DNA of 64,000 bases. Origin: Paralithodes platypus (lineage: Eukaryota > Arthropoda > Malacostraca > Decapoda > Lithodidae). The first letter of the stretch is position 1, and each line of letters starts with the position of its first letter. The stretch covers positions 54,408,364-54,472,363 of the forward strand of contig CM064492.1 of the NCBI GenBank assembly GCA_032716605.1, given 5' to 3'. A program made the position numbers and the translations under genes. Shown here in pieces: positions 42,789 to 54,965 of this stretch. Under the pieces are notes generated by a model. That model searched no databases, was not told the DNA's origin, and saw only the letters and a program-made list of their open reading frames with translations.

Positions 42789-44369
42789 GGCAGAGACTGG
42801 TTAAAAGCTAACTCCCCCCGGGCCTCACCTGGTCCTCTGTGGACCCGCCGGAACTCCGCCCTGGAAAAAAAAAAATTCCAGGAATTAATGTTCATAAGGT
42901 TACCCCACAATGTTCTAACACAAGTGTTAATGAACCGCCGGGCAACGAGACGTAATACCCCACCATTACCTCTCGTTACCCTGTAGGTTCGTATGTAAAG
43001 ATTTGTAAATAACTTTACGTGTCCAAAAGATTTAAGAATATCCTCAGACATGATATAAAGATGAGCAGTTCTTTATAAGTGACGCAGTCTTCCCTGTGAT
43101 ATAACGTTCACCGGGAACCCATACTAAGACGCCGGCCTCCTTATTATAACGCAGTTAGCCAGGTTAAGCCCATCTTAATCATTAGATCGCCGTGAGTTGA
43201 ATGTCTTGATACCTAAATGTATCCCTCAATTGTTAGGCTAATCCTACCGAATTGCAAATCCGTGATTCCCACCCTCCCGAGGTTCAACCACCGGGTGAAA
43301 AATAATAGAAAAGTTAACCCCAATTGTTCCTATCCCCACTTCTTTGCAAAAGATCGCCGGGGTGGAAAGACTATTCAAAACAACACAGCCCAGTTTTTCA
43401 ACGGCTTTGCAAAACCGGGAAAAACTATCGTCAACAGGTGTCCGCATGAACCCCTAGTTGAACCGGGTAACGCCCTTCCGCCGGGAAACAGATAGTAAGC
43501 CTGAACACAGGCCCCACTACAGAGACGCAGTTCTGGAGAGCCCTCAAGCCACCACTCGCCGGGGGAAACTAGCCTATTTTAACCACGCGTGATTAAAACT
43601 CGGCAACCAGCCGGATTTTCTCGGTGCAATCGAGAAAACCCGCCGGAAAAGGCAACCCACACCCACCAGACGCAATCTGAGAACCAGCCGGGTTTTCACG
43701 GAGCAATCGAGAAAACCCGCCGGAAACGGTAACCCACACCAACCAGATGCAATCGGAGGATAGTGCCTGGAATAAGCCAATACACAACTTATCCAGAACA
43801 CACATGACACAGTAGTACATATTTATACAATAAATCAATAACACTTGTACATGTAAAAAAGCTACGAGAGGCTGGCAGACGGAGTATCGCTTAAACATCT
43901 GGTAATAAAACAAAGAGCACTGAATATTATCACAACAGGAACAGCAGCCAACACACCTCGAAGAAATATACCCGGGAGAGGGAAGCACTGACACGGGACC
44001 TAGAAAAAACTTCACTAAGTGAAGAAAAATACGCTAGGAACGTCAGAAAACAAACAAATAAGGCAACTTCATCAGAAAGATCAAAAGAAGCCTAATCACA
44101 CGTAGTTACAGCCAACTAAACAACTAGGCTAGCTAAACCGCAAAAACGTTTCACGCGTCCACCCCGGGACCACGAGGGTACGCCCGAAATAGGCGTCCCA
44201 AAATACACTGAACTGCGGGTAGCCCACCCATGACACCCCTGCTACGCATATCCTAACCTTACTCGATACATCCCAGAGTAAACAAATGAGAAAAAACTCA
44301 CTAGGGACGCAGCAAATGCGGAACGAGCGGAGCGTGGGGAGACACGTCAGGGCAGGTTGAGCGCAGAGC
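42789..44369 (-). other. DIRS copy 3 leader with CGCCGG array and tandem duplication
   Basis: Non-coding. CGCCGG on the + strand at 42846, 42936, 43130, 43355, 43479, 43557, 43641 and 43718. An approximately 77-bp unit is repeated at about 43,601-43,680 and 43,681-43,757 (each with AACCAGCCGG, CAATCGAGAAAACCCGCCGG and CCCACACC). Confidence 0.65.
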
Positions 44370-44682
44370 AGAGAAGGAAGAATGACGCCTGAAGTCAGCG
44401 TCTGGTTAAAGATCCACACAAGTACATCCACGAAGTTATGGAAAGCTTATGAATAGTTATTCTTATTTTCTTTTTATTTGTTATTTTTTACGAAGTTTTT
44501 TCGTAGTGAGGACCCAATTTCATAATGACGAACCATGAGTGAGGTTGCGTGCGCTCATGATGAAGGCTCCTCAATTTTTTATGCTCTGCGCGGTAGATTC
44601 AAACTACGGTAAATGAGTGTTTGAAGAGGGTGCCTTATGTAATAGGCATAATCGTCAATGATGGAGGGGCCACTAATAAATT
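44370..44682 (-). repeat. DIRS copy 3 left inverted terminal repeat
   Basis: Begins GAAGGAAGAATGACGCC and ends GGGGCCACTAATAAAT; same-sense match to 5347-5771 (right repeat of the + strand copy) and inverted match to 36088-36511. Confidence 0.88.
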
Positions 44683-47600
44683 TGGTGTTAATAAAAGAAC
44701 CTGTGGCACAGAGATAGCTAATTGATACAAGCAGGACAGACCACACCAGCAGCAACCAATCATCCTCTACCGCACCATAATAGGTAATTCACTCTGGGAA
44801 TGCCAATCAGTGCCTTGAACTTGAACTACTCCCCTGTCTTCAGCTCGATCGTCTTGCTAATATTCATGTACAGTAGGGTACAGTAGCCAATTCGTAATGA
44901 TGTTCCAATTACTGTAGCACACAAAATCTATATAATACATTGCCCTCGAGAAAGTACTCTAGTGATAACAAATTTGGTGTGAAGATGATCTTAATTATTG
45001 TATGTTTTCATACAAATTATTAAATTCTAATTTAGACTATGACATTCAATTTGGCTAGTCTGCCTAAAATGAAGCCTGTAATGTTGCCAGAAGAAATTGC
45101 AAATTGAACATTGCCAGGAAAACAACTTGTGTGACTTGGTGATTGCTTATCCAAAAGTTCTATTTGGGTATTTCCACTCACAGGCAAAGATAAGAAAAGT
45201 CTGTGCCTCCCCTGTTGACTCAAATCATACTGATTTAATGTTCGATAGGCAGTGTAATAATAATCATAATGATAAAAACCTCCACACATTATATTGCATG
45301 ACCTATACATGCATTCATACTTATGTATGTATGTATATGGTAGGCAGTATAATACAGTACAGTACAGTATATGGAGTATTTTTTGTAATACAGTACTGTA
45401 CTATTATTGCCTTCAACCTTTGAAAACATAATATAATTTTGGTACGGATATTTTGTTTACCTTGAACCATTTGTGTGGAAATACTCTTTAACAGCAGCTC
45501 TCTTATTCAATACTGTCTTTTATCTCTATGAATGCTAATGGAAATATAGTTTTGTAGTTATAGATATTATGCTTACAGGTTACCATGCATTAATATTATG
45601 CTAAGAGTACAAATATATGCAGTTATTTCTAAACATGCATATAGTGTATACATGATCACTACTATATTATATTTTAGATATGGATAAACTTACTTAAAGA
45701 TGTGATCATGTTGCATCACAAAACCCTGATAGTTATATAAAATAGAGTAGACTAACCAGTTCCTATGTGGTGGTCCAGTTAAGATGCAAAACTGATAAAG
45801 TACTACCTATAAATCTAGTAGTTAGATTATTAAATTAAGTTATAATATGTCTAATAGTTAACTTACATTTTAACTCTTAAGTTTATCAATCTAACTTTAC
45901 TCATTTTTGGTGGATATATTGTTTTTTTAATGCGTACAATTTAGACCACTGCGTACAAATTGAGTAATCTACCCTATTGTTTATATCCTATAGTCTATTT
46001 AGTATTGCAACTCCTAGCCTCTTATAACTCGGGGAGGGCTTGAGCAAACGGGCTGTTGTATTTACTGTTGGACTCTTCCTAAATGGTAGAAACATCATTT
46101 CAATGGACCACTTGCAAATTTTCAGCCTATTAAGAAGTTAGAAACATATTCATTGATATTAAACAGTAATGCAATATTAATGTAAGTTTCTGATGGATAG
46201 AAAGTATGTTCAATTTGGTTTTATGTTTTTATAAATACACTACAACCTTATTTTAGCTGATAATTCTGCTTAATGTCGATGTCTATAACTCCAACTTCCT
46301 TATAGAACGAAACACTCAAGTAGGCAATTGCTCATGCCTTTCCTAGTTATGAGAGGTTTGGGGTTGGGATTTTTTTAGACTGGTCATAATAAATAGGCTA
46401 CAGTATACTTGAGATTATAGACAAATATATCATTACCAGGCTATATAACTTGCTGGATAAAATTTGGTTGTACTTTAAATTAATAGTACAGTCATTATTG
46501 ACGATGCTATAATAAGAGTTATAGTAAACAGTTATCACCTCATTCTAGGTAGTATTAAGTGATAGGTTCATTATAATCTGTTACATGAAGCCATTTTTAC
46601 AGTTGGTTGTTTTCGGGTATTGTCTGTGATGCACACTGATATATCATACAGTATTTTATTGCATTAATTCATACACAAATAATGACAAGTATCTCAAATA
46701 TAGCTTTTTTAACTATCAATAAGTTCCTACAATCTGTAAATTGTCAAGGATAAAATACCAAGCAGTGAAAACATGATTAAAATATAATAACAATTACTAC
46801 TACTACTACTACTACTACTAAGATAATGTTAATTATACAGTACCTAGTAATGATAATAATAATACTGTTGTAATACTTAATAATAATAAAGAATAACAAC
46901 TAATGTATAGAAATAAAATAAAATAATTATAACAATAGCAATGCTAACCACAATGCAATAAGGAAAACTCCTTGAACCCGAAAGAAGTGACTGTAAAAGT
47001 GCCTAGCTGCGGCCGTGTTTTAAAGGTGTTGGTAAAGCCGAAGGACTGGATGACTCCTTGCTTATCTGTGTGCTCTAGTGGTCCATGGGCCTGATCCACA
47101 AATTTTTCCTTTGTGTCCAATTTTCATCTTCACCCCTTTTTGTATGTCACACATTTCTTCATATTCTGGCCATCATTAGACAGTTGTTTTCATTTTAGGA
47201 AGGATCTCTAGGAATGGATGGAGTAAAATGTTCTTCATTTAACACTTCCACTTCCACAGACCCTTTATAAACTTAAATGAAGTGTCTAATAAGAGGCAGA
47301 ACAAAATTTAGGACTGTATTATGGTACTGTATACTAAAAGGTTAAACTCCTATGAACGGATACTAAATTATATTAGTACTTATCAACAAAGGTTATCAGA
47401 TTTAGATAGGATATCCACAACAATTAGAACAGTGTCTCATAGATTATGGTTCTAAACACTATCCCTTTCAAATGGTATGGATTTTGGTTCGGCCCATGGA
47501 CTAATTAGTATTCTCGTGTCCACAGGTAGCAAACAGCAACTCCGTGTGTAGTCGACTCGTGACCGTCCGTCCATGCGTTTTTCGGTTCCGGAACAACTCT

Positions 47601-48415
47601 TAACTCGGGCCAATTCAACTGTCCCTGTTTACTTTGCTTAACTTCACTACCCTAACTTTATTTGATTCATCCATGCCATTTACCTACCCTAACTTTATTT
47701 AATTTAACCATGTCATTAACCTAGCCTAACATCACCAATGTAACTTTATTTGATTTATCCATGTCATTAACCTGGCTTTACTTGAATAGCCTAATCTTAC
47801 TTGATTTATTCAACTTAACTTGAAAAATCTAACTAGCATGACTAGTGTCTTAACCTTACCTAACTTGAGGGCTGCAGCCCAGTAGGCTGTTGAAAAATAG
47901 CTCCTTCTCTCTCTCTCTTACCTAACTTGACTAGTGTAAATATACTTGACTAACCCATCTTATCTCAAAACTATGCTAATATGAGTTGTCTTTACCTTTT
48001 ATAACATAACTAACCTAATTTTACTTGACCAAAGTTTTCTTGACTCAAGTTGACAAATCTAACAATATACTAAAATAATTGTATTAACTTCTCTTGCTAG
48101 TCCTACTTCCGATTTTTCTGTTTTCCAAGAATGAATGAGCTAACCGAGCATGAGTTAAGCAAGCCTCTGATGTACCGTAACCTATTATAATTATTATTAC
48201 TGTAATCTATCTTGACTCAATTCCCTTTCATTCTTTTAATTCTAACGCCGACAGCCCCAGCATAGTAAACTTAAACAAACCTTTCCTAACCTGATTTACC
48301 CAAACTTATTATAAGCCATTGAAATCTAAGCTATCAGAGTTGATAGGGGGTTGAATTTGCCGCATGTTGAGTTGACCGGCCGTCTGTTTTTCTCTAGTCT
48401 AAGACCATTTTGGGG
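44683..48415 (+). other. AT-rich intron, few recognisable features
   Basis: Mostly unique AT-rich sequence. Minor items: clusters of TACAGTA/TACTGTA (45,345-45,405), a TAC/ACT trinucleotide run (46,795-46,821), a LINE-tail-like stretch GGGGAGGGCTTGAGC near 46,031, degenerate 50-60-bp repeats built from CCTAACTTTATTTGATT and CATGTCATTAACC (about 47,640-47,830), and the tiny LINE insert at 47869-47916. No exon found. Confidence 0.5.
47869..47916 (+). mobile_element. 48-bp LINE D-type 3' end insertion with 14-bp duplication
   Basis: GGGCTGCAGCCCAGTAGGCT then GTTGAAAAATAG and a CT repeat, matching the 3' end of LINE D (15,187-15,216), flanked by CTTACCTAACTTGA at 47855-47868 and 47917-47930. A heavily 5'-truncated target-primed insertion. 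Confidence 0.7.
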
Positions 48416-48649
48416 ATATGTGGCACTAATCTCCCTTTTCAGTACGCTAGTCATTGGTGCCGCGCCCCCCTACCCCGACTACTTTTATAACGCAGTCGTA
48501 CGGTTGGCTCAAGGTGTTCTTTTACCTCGCCCCATGTTTACATTGCTTCTCTGGCACCTTGGGTTGTCGAATATTCTTTACCATATGATTGTACACTAGA
48601 GACCCTATAGTAACAGAGGTCAGCCATCCTCTGCCATATTAGTGCCACA
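48416..48649. repeat. Possible small inverted-repeat element
   Basis: ATGTGGCACTAAT near 48,418 and its reverse complement ATTAGTGCCACAT near 48,638-48,650 bracket about 230 bp of higher GC content than the surroundings. Target duplication not evident, so weak. Confidence 0.35.
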
Positions 48650-49157
48650 TTTGCCATTAGCGTTTCTTCGCACTCAAATATGTCCATACCCATAATAAGC
48701 AATCAGCAATACTGGTACTGAATATATAATATCGTCTTGGGATCTAAATTATACATAATTTATAATAATAATAATTTACAGCACCAAAATGGCATCCAAG
48801 GAAACGATCGCTGAGCTCTCATACTACAGTATCTCTAGTATACATAATAAACTGAAACAGCTACCTTTATTAGGAAAAAGCTCTAGCAATCAATGTGAAG
48901 CTACAGATATTCACCAATGAGCAGTCTATATATGATGTAGGGTAAAGGAACTCCTTGAGAAGACCGTACTATCAGTGTCGTACATGTCTGTGTCTAGAGT
49001 CAGTTGATGTTCGTGGCTGTCTTAAGCTGCCTACTATTTTTACCATGTAACTAGCAAGAGGCCTTCCATTTTATTAGGTGAAGCAAAAAGAGGTATAGTA
49101 TCTCTAATAACCATGAAGAACGACCATACATGCAGGATTTTTAGTTTATTTTTTACT

Positions 49158-49191
<34 letters not shown>

Positions 49192-50160
49192 CCCCATTTT
49201 TCACTGTGGTCTTTTCCCTCTCGCCTCTGCTTGCCGGGAACCGCTGCATCTCGGCTCCTGCCCAACTCCCCGCGCCAACCATCCACACTTTTTGATGGTG
49301 ACGGGGGGATGATGATGATGATGATGATGATTTTCACTCTTACGACGATGTGGTTACCTGTCCAATTTTTGCCTACCATAAACATTTTTTGTGTTTTGTA
49401 TTAACCCCTCTTGTTTTTTTATGGTTAATTTTATTATTACTATAATTGTCGTGAATTTATGTTAATCACCTTATTTTTATTTGTCTTTAAAACAATAGAG
49501 TTTAGAAATATAGATGCATTGATTATTCCTATGTTTTTTAGTCATTATGCTCCTGCACAAGTATTTAATTTCCCGCCCCTTGGTGTAACTGCAGATATTA
49601 TGTGCTAGAGTAGCTGTATGGAAGCTTGATTAACACCCTTCTTTAACTGCCCAACATATAGACTTCAGTCATCAGTAATGCCTTGGCCATTCATCCACCT
49701 ACTTTTCTGAAATGGGGAAATCACCAGTACGGTACATTATTACAAGAATTTCAAGTAATAAATGAAGCTTATAGTGTAGAGCTGATCATTGCACCTATTA
49801 AAGTAAGGTAAGAGGGTCAATAGGTGACTGCAGCTATGTGCTGACAGTGTAGGCCTCTAATAATTGAATGCTGATTAACCAAGAAGTTTAAAACGACATG
49901 ATGCTATAGAGAGGTATGCAACCAGCCACCTACCTTTCAAACACCCTGGCTAGGAAAGGAGTAATTATATGGTGTGGTGTGTGTAGAGATTGGCTACATA
50001 AGAGGTGTATTAGTATGGAATGTAGTCTGAGGAATGTACCGTAGCTGGCTTTACCTGTCATACATGATTTGGACCTTTGGTGGAAGGAATCACCTTTGGG
50101 GATATGTCGATGAATTCTGTTAACTGGGGAATAGATCAGTTCTGGTGGTGGTGTAGAGAC
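48650..50160 (+). other. AT-rich intron with poly-T and GAT repeat
   Basis: T-run at 49,160-49,190 followed by a GC-richer stretch and a GAT trinucleotide run (49,306-49,331). No gene recognised. Confidence 0.5.
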
Positions 50161-50199
50161 TAGCTCTGTTGCAAGAGTCAGAAGTGGGTGAAAGAAGCT

Positions 50200-50340
50200 G
50201 AGAGAGTTGTTACTGGTACTACTATTGATAATGAGGAGCCTATTTTTCAAATATACTCCAAATGCACTAAGGCAAAGCTGTATGTTGCATGTGTGAGTAG
50301 TGTGCTGCTCTATGGTACCGAGACGGGGCAGCCAAAGGGG
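50200..50340 (+). pseudogene. LINE RT C-terminal fragment (LINE G type)
   Basis: Reads IDNEEPIFQIYSKCTKAKLY then VACVSSVLLYGTET, the well-known ...ACV-SVLLYG-ETW region after the RT domain of many invertebrate LINEs. About 140 bp, no intact ORF. Confidence 0.6.
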
Positions 50341-50457
50341 ATTACAACCGTTGACTTGAGCGAACTGAATTGAGTATGTTTAATGCCGCAGTGAGAGAGA
50401 GAGAGAGAGAGAGGGGGAGACCAACGAGCAGTTTTGAGAGAGTGATTTAGTGTATTT

Positions 50458-50536
50458 GGTATATGTCTTGATAGCGTAATGCATAAATGCACAGAATTTC
50501 GGTGTGAGTATCCTAGGTTCGAGTCCTTGAAGTGCC
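50458..50536 (+). tRNA. tRNA-like sequence (pseudogene or SINE head)
   Basis: GGTATAT at the start can pair with AAGTGCC at the end, and the T-arm CTAGGTTCGAGTCCTTG has the B-box GGTTCGAGTCC. The D-arm region (ATAGCGTAATGC) is A-box-like but the anticodon arm is poor. Probably a decayed tRNA gene or tRNA-derived SINE head; identity not assignable. Confidence 0.35.
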
Positions 50537-50671
50537 ACATGTATTTGTAGATTTCATTAATTGAGTTTAGAAGTTGTTGTTGTTGTTCCCTAAGCTGCCT
50601 GGCCGAACAGCCCCGAGTCCCTGAGGAAGGCCATGGCCACGATCGGGCTTTCCCACAGAGCTCTCATTGAG

Positions 50672-50705
<34 letters not shown>

Positions 50706-51013
50706 CCCTAAGCTGCCTGGCCGAACAGCCCCGAGTCCCTGAGAAAGGCCATGGCCACGATCGGGCTTTCCCACAGAGCTCTCATTGAGTGTAGATTGTG
50801 TTGTTGGCGTATGTGGTTGTGTGAAATGCAGTCTTCTATGATGTTTTTAATGGTATGGGGTGCTGTGTTACATCCCGGGCAGGTGTCGACGACGGAGTCA
50901 TCCAGTCTCTTCTGATAGCTCAGGAGAGCTGGATGGTGTCCGCATCTCAGCCTGGTCAGGTGGACTCTGTCCTCGCGAGGAAGGGAGGATTCGGAAGGAT
51001 GGATTTCAGGAGG

Positions 51014-52980
51014 TCATGCTTGCAGCTGTGTGTTGTCTGTGAGTGAGTGGATGGATCGGCGAGAGAAATTAGTATGGATGTGCTTCTGGAAGTTGGTTCG
51101 GGGTGGGCAGGGAGGGAGAGAGGACAGTAATTGTGTGTGATACCGTGTGCTGGGTGTTGTTTTGATATTTCTTGGTGTCTGTGGGTGTGTTGCCATGTAG
51201 TTTAGTGGGTGGTCCTGGTTCGTAGAGGCTGCTGCCAGGAATTGAGTGCCTCTCATGTCCAGATGATCTTTGACTTTGAGGATTTTTGTTTCTTGATGTA
51301 GGTGATCTGGGGGTGCAGTAGCTGTGCAGCCTGTAATGATCTTTAGGGCTTTGTTTTGAATAGTCTGTAAGGCCTTATGATGTGTTTCAGCTAGGTTAGA
51401 AGCCCAGGCTGGGCTTGTGTATTCCATCACTGATCTTATGTATTGTTTATATACTGTGGTGGTGGTTTCTTTGTTGTGTCCAAATTTTGTGTGAGCAAGT
51501 GACCTGAGGGCATTAAGTCTGGGTGTCAGTTTCTTTTTAATGTTTGTGGTGTGCTGTTTGAATGTCATATGAGTATCATATATTACTCCTAGGATTTTGG
51601 GTGTGTGTGTATGTGTTAGGGGTGTGTTGTTTATGGTGAGTTGAGGGATGTATTCGTGTTCTCCTGTCCAGCTTGTGAGCAGGGTTGCGGTGGATTTGGC
51701 TGGGGCTAGATTAAGCCTGTTTGTAGTGCACCAGCCATGTAGTGTGTTGAGATAGGGTTGAAGGAGATCTGTTGCTCTTTTTGGGTCATGGTGTGTGCAT
51801 GTGAGTGTTATGTCATCTGCATAGGAGGCTAAGTTTATTTGGGGCGTATTGGGTGTAGTTATATCGTGCATGTACAGATTGAAGAGTGCGGGCGATAGGA
51901 CGGATCCTTGTGGGATTCCGTTTGGAAAGTTTCTGATTCTAGATGACTGACCGGCAAAAGATACGTGTGCACATCTGCCTGCTAGGAAGTTGGCCAGCCA
52001 CCTTTTTGTGTTGTTGTGCATGTTTGTCTTGTAGATTTTGTTTGTTAGGTTGTGGCGGGGGATGGCATCGAAGGCTTTACTAATGTCGAGTGTGGCTAAT
52101 AGTGATCTGTGTGGTGGTCTAGCTGAGTTGATGCCGTCAAAAGCTCTTTGTGTAAGGTCTGTGAGAAGAGTGTTTGTGGAGTGCAGTGGCCTAAAGCCAT
52201 GTTGTGTTGGAGCTAGGGGTAGGTCGGGTGTAATTAGTTGTAGTACTAGGCGTTCCATGACTTTGGAGGGGGTGCAAAGGAGTGTGATGGGGCGGTGCGA
52301 GGAGGGTAGCGTGGGGTCTTTGTTGGGTTTGGGGAATGTGATGATGATACCATGCTTCCAGATGTCTGGTATTGTGTTGTGTGAATAACTGTAGTTTGAT
52401 ATGTTAGTGAGTGCTTGTATGCCTTGTGGTCCCAGGTGTCTGAGGTGTATGCTGCTTATGTTGTCTAGGCCACAGGCGGGTGAATGCTTGAGATTGTTGA
52501 TGATATGCTTTGTCTGGTGATTGGTGAAGGGTGTATAGTCAGGGTCTGTGGGGAATTGTCTCTTACGTCGGATGACACGTCGGTCGTCTTTGTGAGGTTT
52601 TAGGTGGCTGACATGTGAGAAGTGATTGATGAGAGTGTTTGCTTGTTGTTTACATGAAGGAGTAGAGTCTGTTGTGATTGCAGCATGTGATTGTGTTGTG
52701 TTGCTGTTGGAAAGTGTGATGCTGTTTAGTGTTTTGTAGAGTTTTTTGGGGTTTGTTTTGTGATCAAGTGTTTGTAGGAAGTTATTCCAATTTAGTTTTT
52801 GTTGTTCTTGTATTTTGTTGTTAGTCTGGGTGTTGAGTGCTTGGATTTGGTGTGTGATGTCTTGTGTGTAGGGTGCTGGGGAGTGTTTCAGTATGTTGCG
52901 TTGTCTGATGAGGTTTTGAATTTCTGGTGTGAAGTTGGGGTTGTGTCTTTTCTGTTACATCTTGGAATGTGTTTCTTGTC
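51014..52980 (-). pseudogene. LINE E reverse transcriptase
   Basis: Continuous frame from at least 52,560 to the stop at 51,014, without an obvious ATG at its start. Motifs: HSPACGLDNISSIHLRHLG, IWKHGIIITFPKPNKDP, HRPITLLCTPSKVMERLV, HGFRPLHSTNTLLTDL, LATLDISKAFDAIPRHNL, NGIPQGSVLSPALFNLYMHD, catalytic SYADDITLTCTH, and the thumb LGVIYDTHMTFKQHT. C-terminal SVMEYTSPAWASNLAETHH is as in jockey-type elements. The upper coordinate is approximate. Confidence 0.82.
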
Positions 52981-53097
52981 AGCGTTTTGGATAGTTTTAT
53001 TGAGTACAGTATGTGTACAGCATTGTTGATGTTAGTGATGGGTGTACTGTTTAGAGTTGTGAAGTGTTGTTCTGTCTCATTTGTGAATGCTTCCCAG

Positions 53098-53631
53098 TTA
53101 GCTCTTATAATTGGTGTATGTGTGTTTGTGGCTAGCTGGGGTGAGTCTGGTTTTGGTGGTGATAATGATCGGGAGCCTAGGTTCAGAGCCTAAGGTTCTG
53201 ACCACCCTCCAGGATGTTGTGGGGGCGAGTTCTGGGGAGCAAAAGGTGATGTCTGGAGATGATTGGTTATAGAGGGTTTGGTGGGGAATATGGGTATGTT
53301 GATGGATGTCATTAAGGATGATGAGGTTATCAGTTTGGTTTTGTAGTACCAGCCCTATGTCTGTGTCGGGGTTGTCGACAAACCAGGCCGACATCTTGGC
53401 GTTGAAGTAAAGTTGGTTGGTGAACAAATATGAAGAAGTATTGGCGAGCTGATGTGTACCGGCAGACTGTGGTGTTTTGACCATGTGGAATGATTGGATG
53501 AGGATGATTGGGTCAAATATGGAAATGGCCTGAATGATAACAGTTGGTAGATTGTGGAAGATGAGGAAGAATTTGAGAAAGAGGAAATTTGACAATGTTG
53601 CTTGGAATTGTGCAGCGTAGAGAGTATCCAT
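53098..53631 (-). pseudogene. LINE E endonuclease remnant
   Basis: C-terminal endonuclease signatures: LVLQNQTDNLIILNDIHQHT and NQSSPDITFCSPELAPTTSW, then SEPRLPIIITTKTRL (the usual SDHxPI is altered to SEPRLPI, so a catalytic His is lost). The N-terminal part is missing or unrecognisable. Confidence 0.65.
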
Positions 53632-53640
53632 CAGATGACC

Positions 53641-54758
53641 AAGGTGTACCCGTGCAAAACCTGCAACTGCCTTTCAACTGATACCATTGAAAACCCAGCT
53701 CAAGGCCCTAGCTCCTTAATGGGGTCATGAGACAGGCTGTTATTTTTGTATAATGAACAGCATACATAGAGATAAAAATGGTGAAGTACTTTAAGTTATA
53801 ATCTCAGTGGAAGCATTCTTCCCCTAGGATAGGGATGAAAATGGAATAATTTATACATTGTAGGTATTGTGTTCACTGTAGTAAGCAATATATCACGTTT
53901 AACACTGCATATGTGGATCCTTCAAATGTCGTCAATGAAAAATTACTACATCATAGCTTTGAGAAAGTGAGAAAACCACATGAGAAATTGGAGCTCAGTG
54001 GTCTGGTTAATCTGCTCTACATAATTAACTAACATGAGAAATTAAGTGTTTATTGCAAGTATTCTAAAAGACCCCTGGTTTGATACGAGGCATTACTGAA
54101 ACTGAGTTAATGAGTACTGTATAAGCTTAGTCACATAAACTGGAATTTGTTGAACTTGTTGGTTGAATATCTGGATAATGTTTAGTTTAATCAGCTCAGC
54201 ATTTGTTCACTAACCCACAGCTATAGAAACTGACATTTAACAATGAAAGTTGAATTGCTCAGATTCAATCTTATTCTTTAGATTTGATGAAAAATTCACT
54301 TATATAAAATTCTATCATCATAACATAAGAAGATTTATTTCTACAAAGCCGTACACTACGGGGCTGTTCGGCCTGGCAGCTTGGGGAATGACAACAACAA
54401 CAACTAAGAACAATACAAGCCACCTAATACTCCTGAAGAACAGAATTTTTCAACCTTCTAAACATAGACTCTAGCTAGCCTGTGAATTCAATATATACTG
54501 TAAACAAAGTCTTGAAGATAAGAGATGGGGCATTAGTACGCCACTTATCACCAGTATAGCTTTCCCCACAATACCTCACATGATGCCAGATTGTTTCATT
54601 CACACAGAAACATGACTTGAGCCATTAATAAATATTGATAATAATAATGATAACTTGATTTCTTGTTTCTCAAAAGTGCCAGGTCTTCCAGAGGAGTTTG
54701 CTAGCACTTGCAACATGTTTACACAAACATCATCAATCATCAACAGAAGTGATGATCA
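53641..54758 (+). other. Intron sequence with a LINE E tail fragment
   Basis: 54,359-54,405 (+) reads GGGGCTGTTCGGCCTGGCAG then CAACAACAACAAC, the LINE E 3' end. The rest is AT-rich without recognisable genes. Confidence 0.5.
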
Positions 54759-54764
54759 CTAAAC

Positions 54765-54965
54765 CCTGTAGTTGCCCCTCTTAAGATCATAGCTTCTCGA
54801 GAAGAGAAGGGTCCTAATCTGCGCCTTAAAAGATTCAACAGAAGTGAACTGTCTCATGGACAATGGCTGTTTATTATATAACCTAGGGGCCATGTAGGAA
54901 AACAAACCTGTTGGAGAAGAATGACTGATGTACAGCCCTTGGTTCTTCAAGACGCAAAGGATCAT
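54765..54965 (-). pseudogene. LINE A-like RT C-terminal fragment
   Basis: Minus-strand reading FSYMAPRLYNKQPLSMRQFT then SVESFKAQIRTLLFSRSYDL matches the LINE A C-terminus at 16,520-16,640 (FSYMAPRLYNRLPLTMRQLS). Confidence 0.7.

Larger units (their letters stand above)
36088..44682 (-). mobile_element. DIRS1-like retrotransposon, copy 3 (family I), complete length
   Basis: About 8.6 kb with all parts. Minus-strand order: left terminal repeat 44370-44682, long CGCCGG-rich leader (42,789-44,369), gag, RT/RNase H, recombinase 37276-38256, 3' UTR, internal complementary region 36512-36609 and right terminal repeat 36088-36511. Termini are fixed by the internal region, which joins them: ATTATAGGTTTGACTCC at the right end and CCACTAATAAAT at the left. 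No target duplication is visible. Gag has two in-frame stops and one frameshift, RT one stop; the recombinase is open. Antisense to the channel gene. Confidence 0.92.
50570..53640 (-). mobile_element. LINE E: jockey-superfamily LINE with CAA-repeat tail
   Basis: Minus-strand LINE with endonuclease remnant (53,098-53,631), RT (51,014 to about 53,000) and 3' UTR ending GGGGCTGTTCGGCCAGGC with CAA repeats. The last 80-110 bp including the tail occur twice in tandem (50,573-50,669 and 50,673-50,793). The same tail is found at 9760 and 54,359-54,405. Frames are broken in the endonuclease; the RT is long and open. Confidence 0.83.

Noticed and set aside
49160..49331. SINE from a poly-T run plus GAT repeat
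   Set aside because: No promoter boxes or target duplication could be identified.
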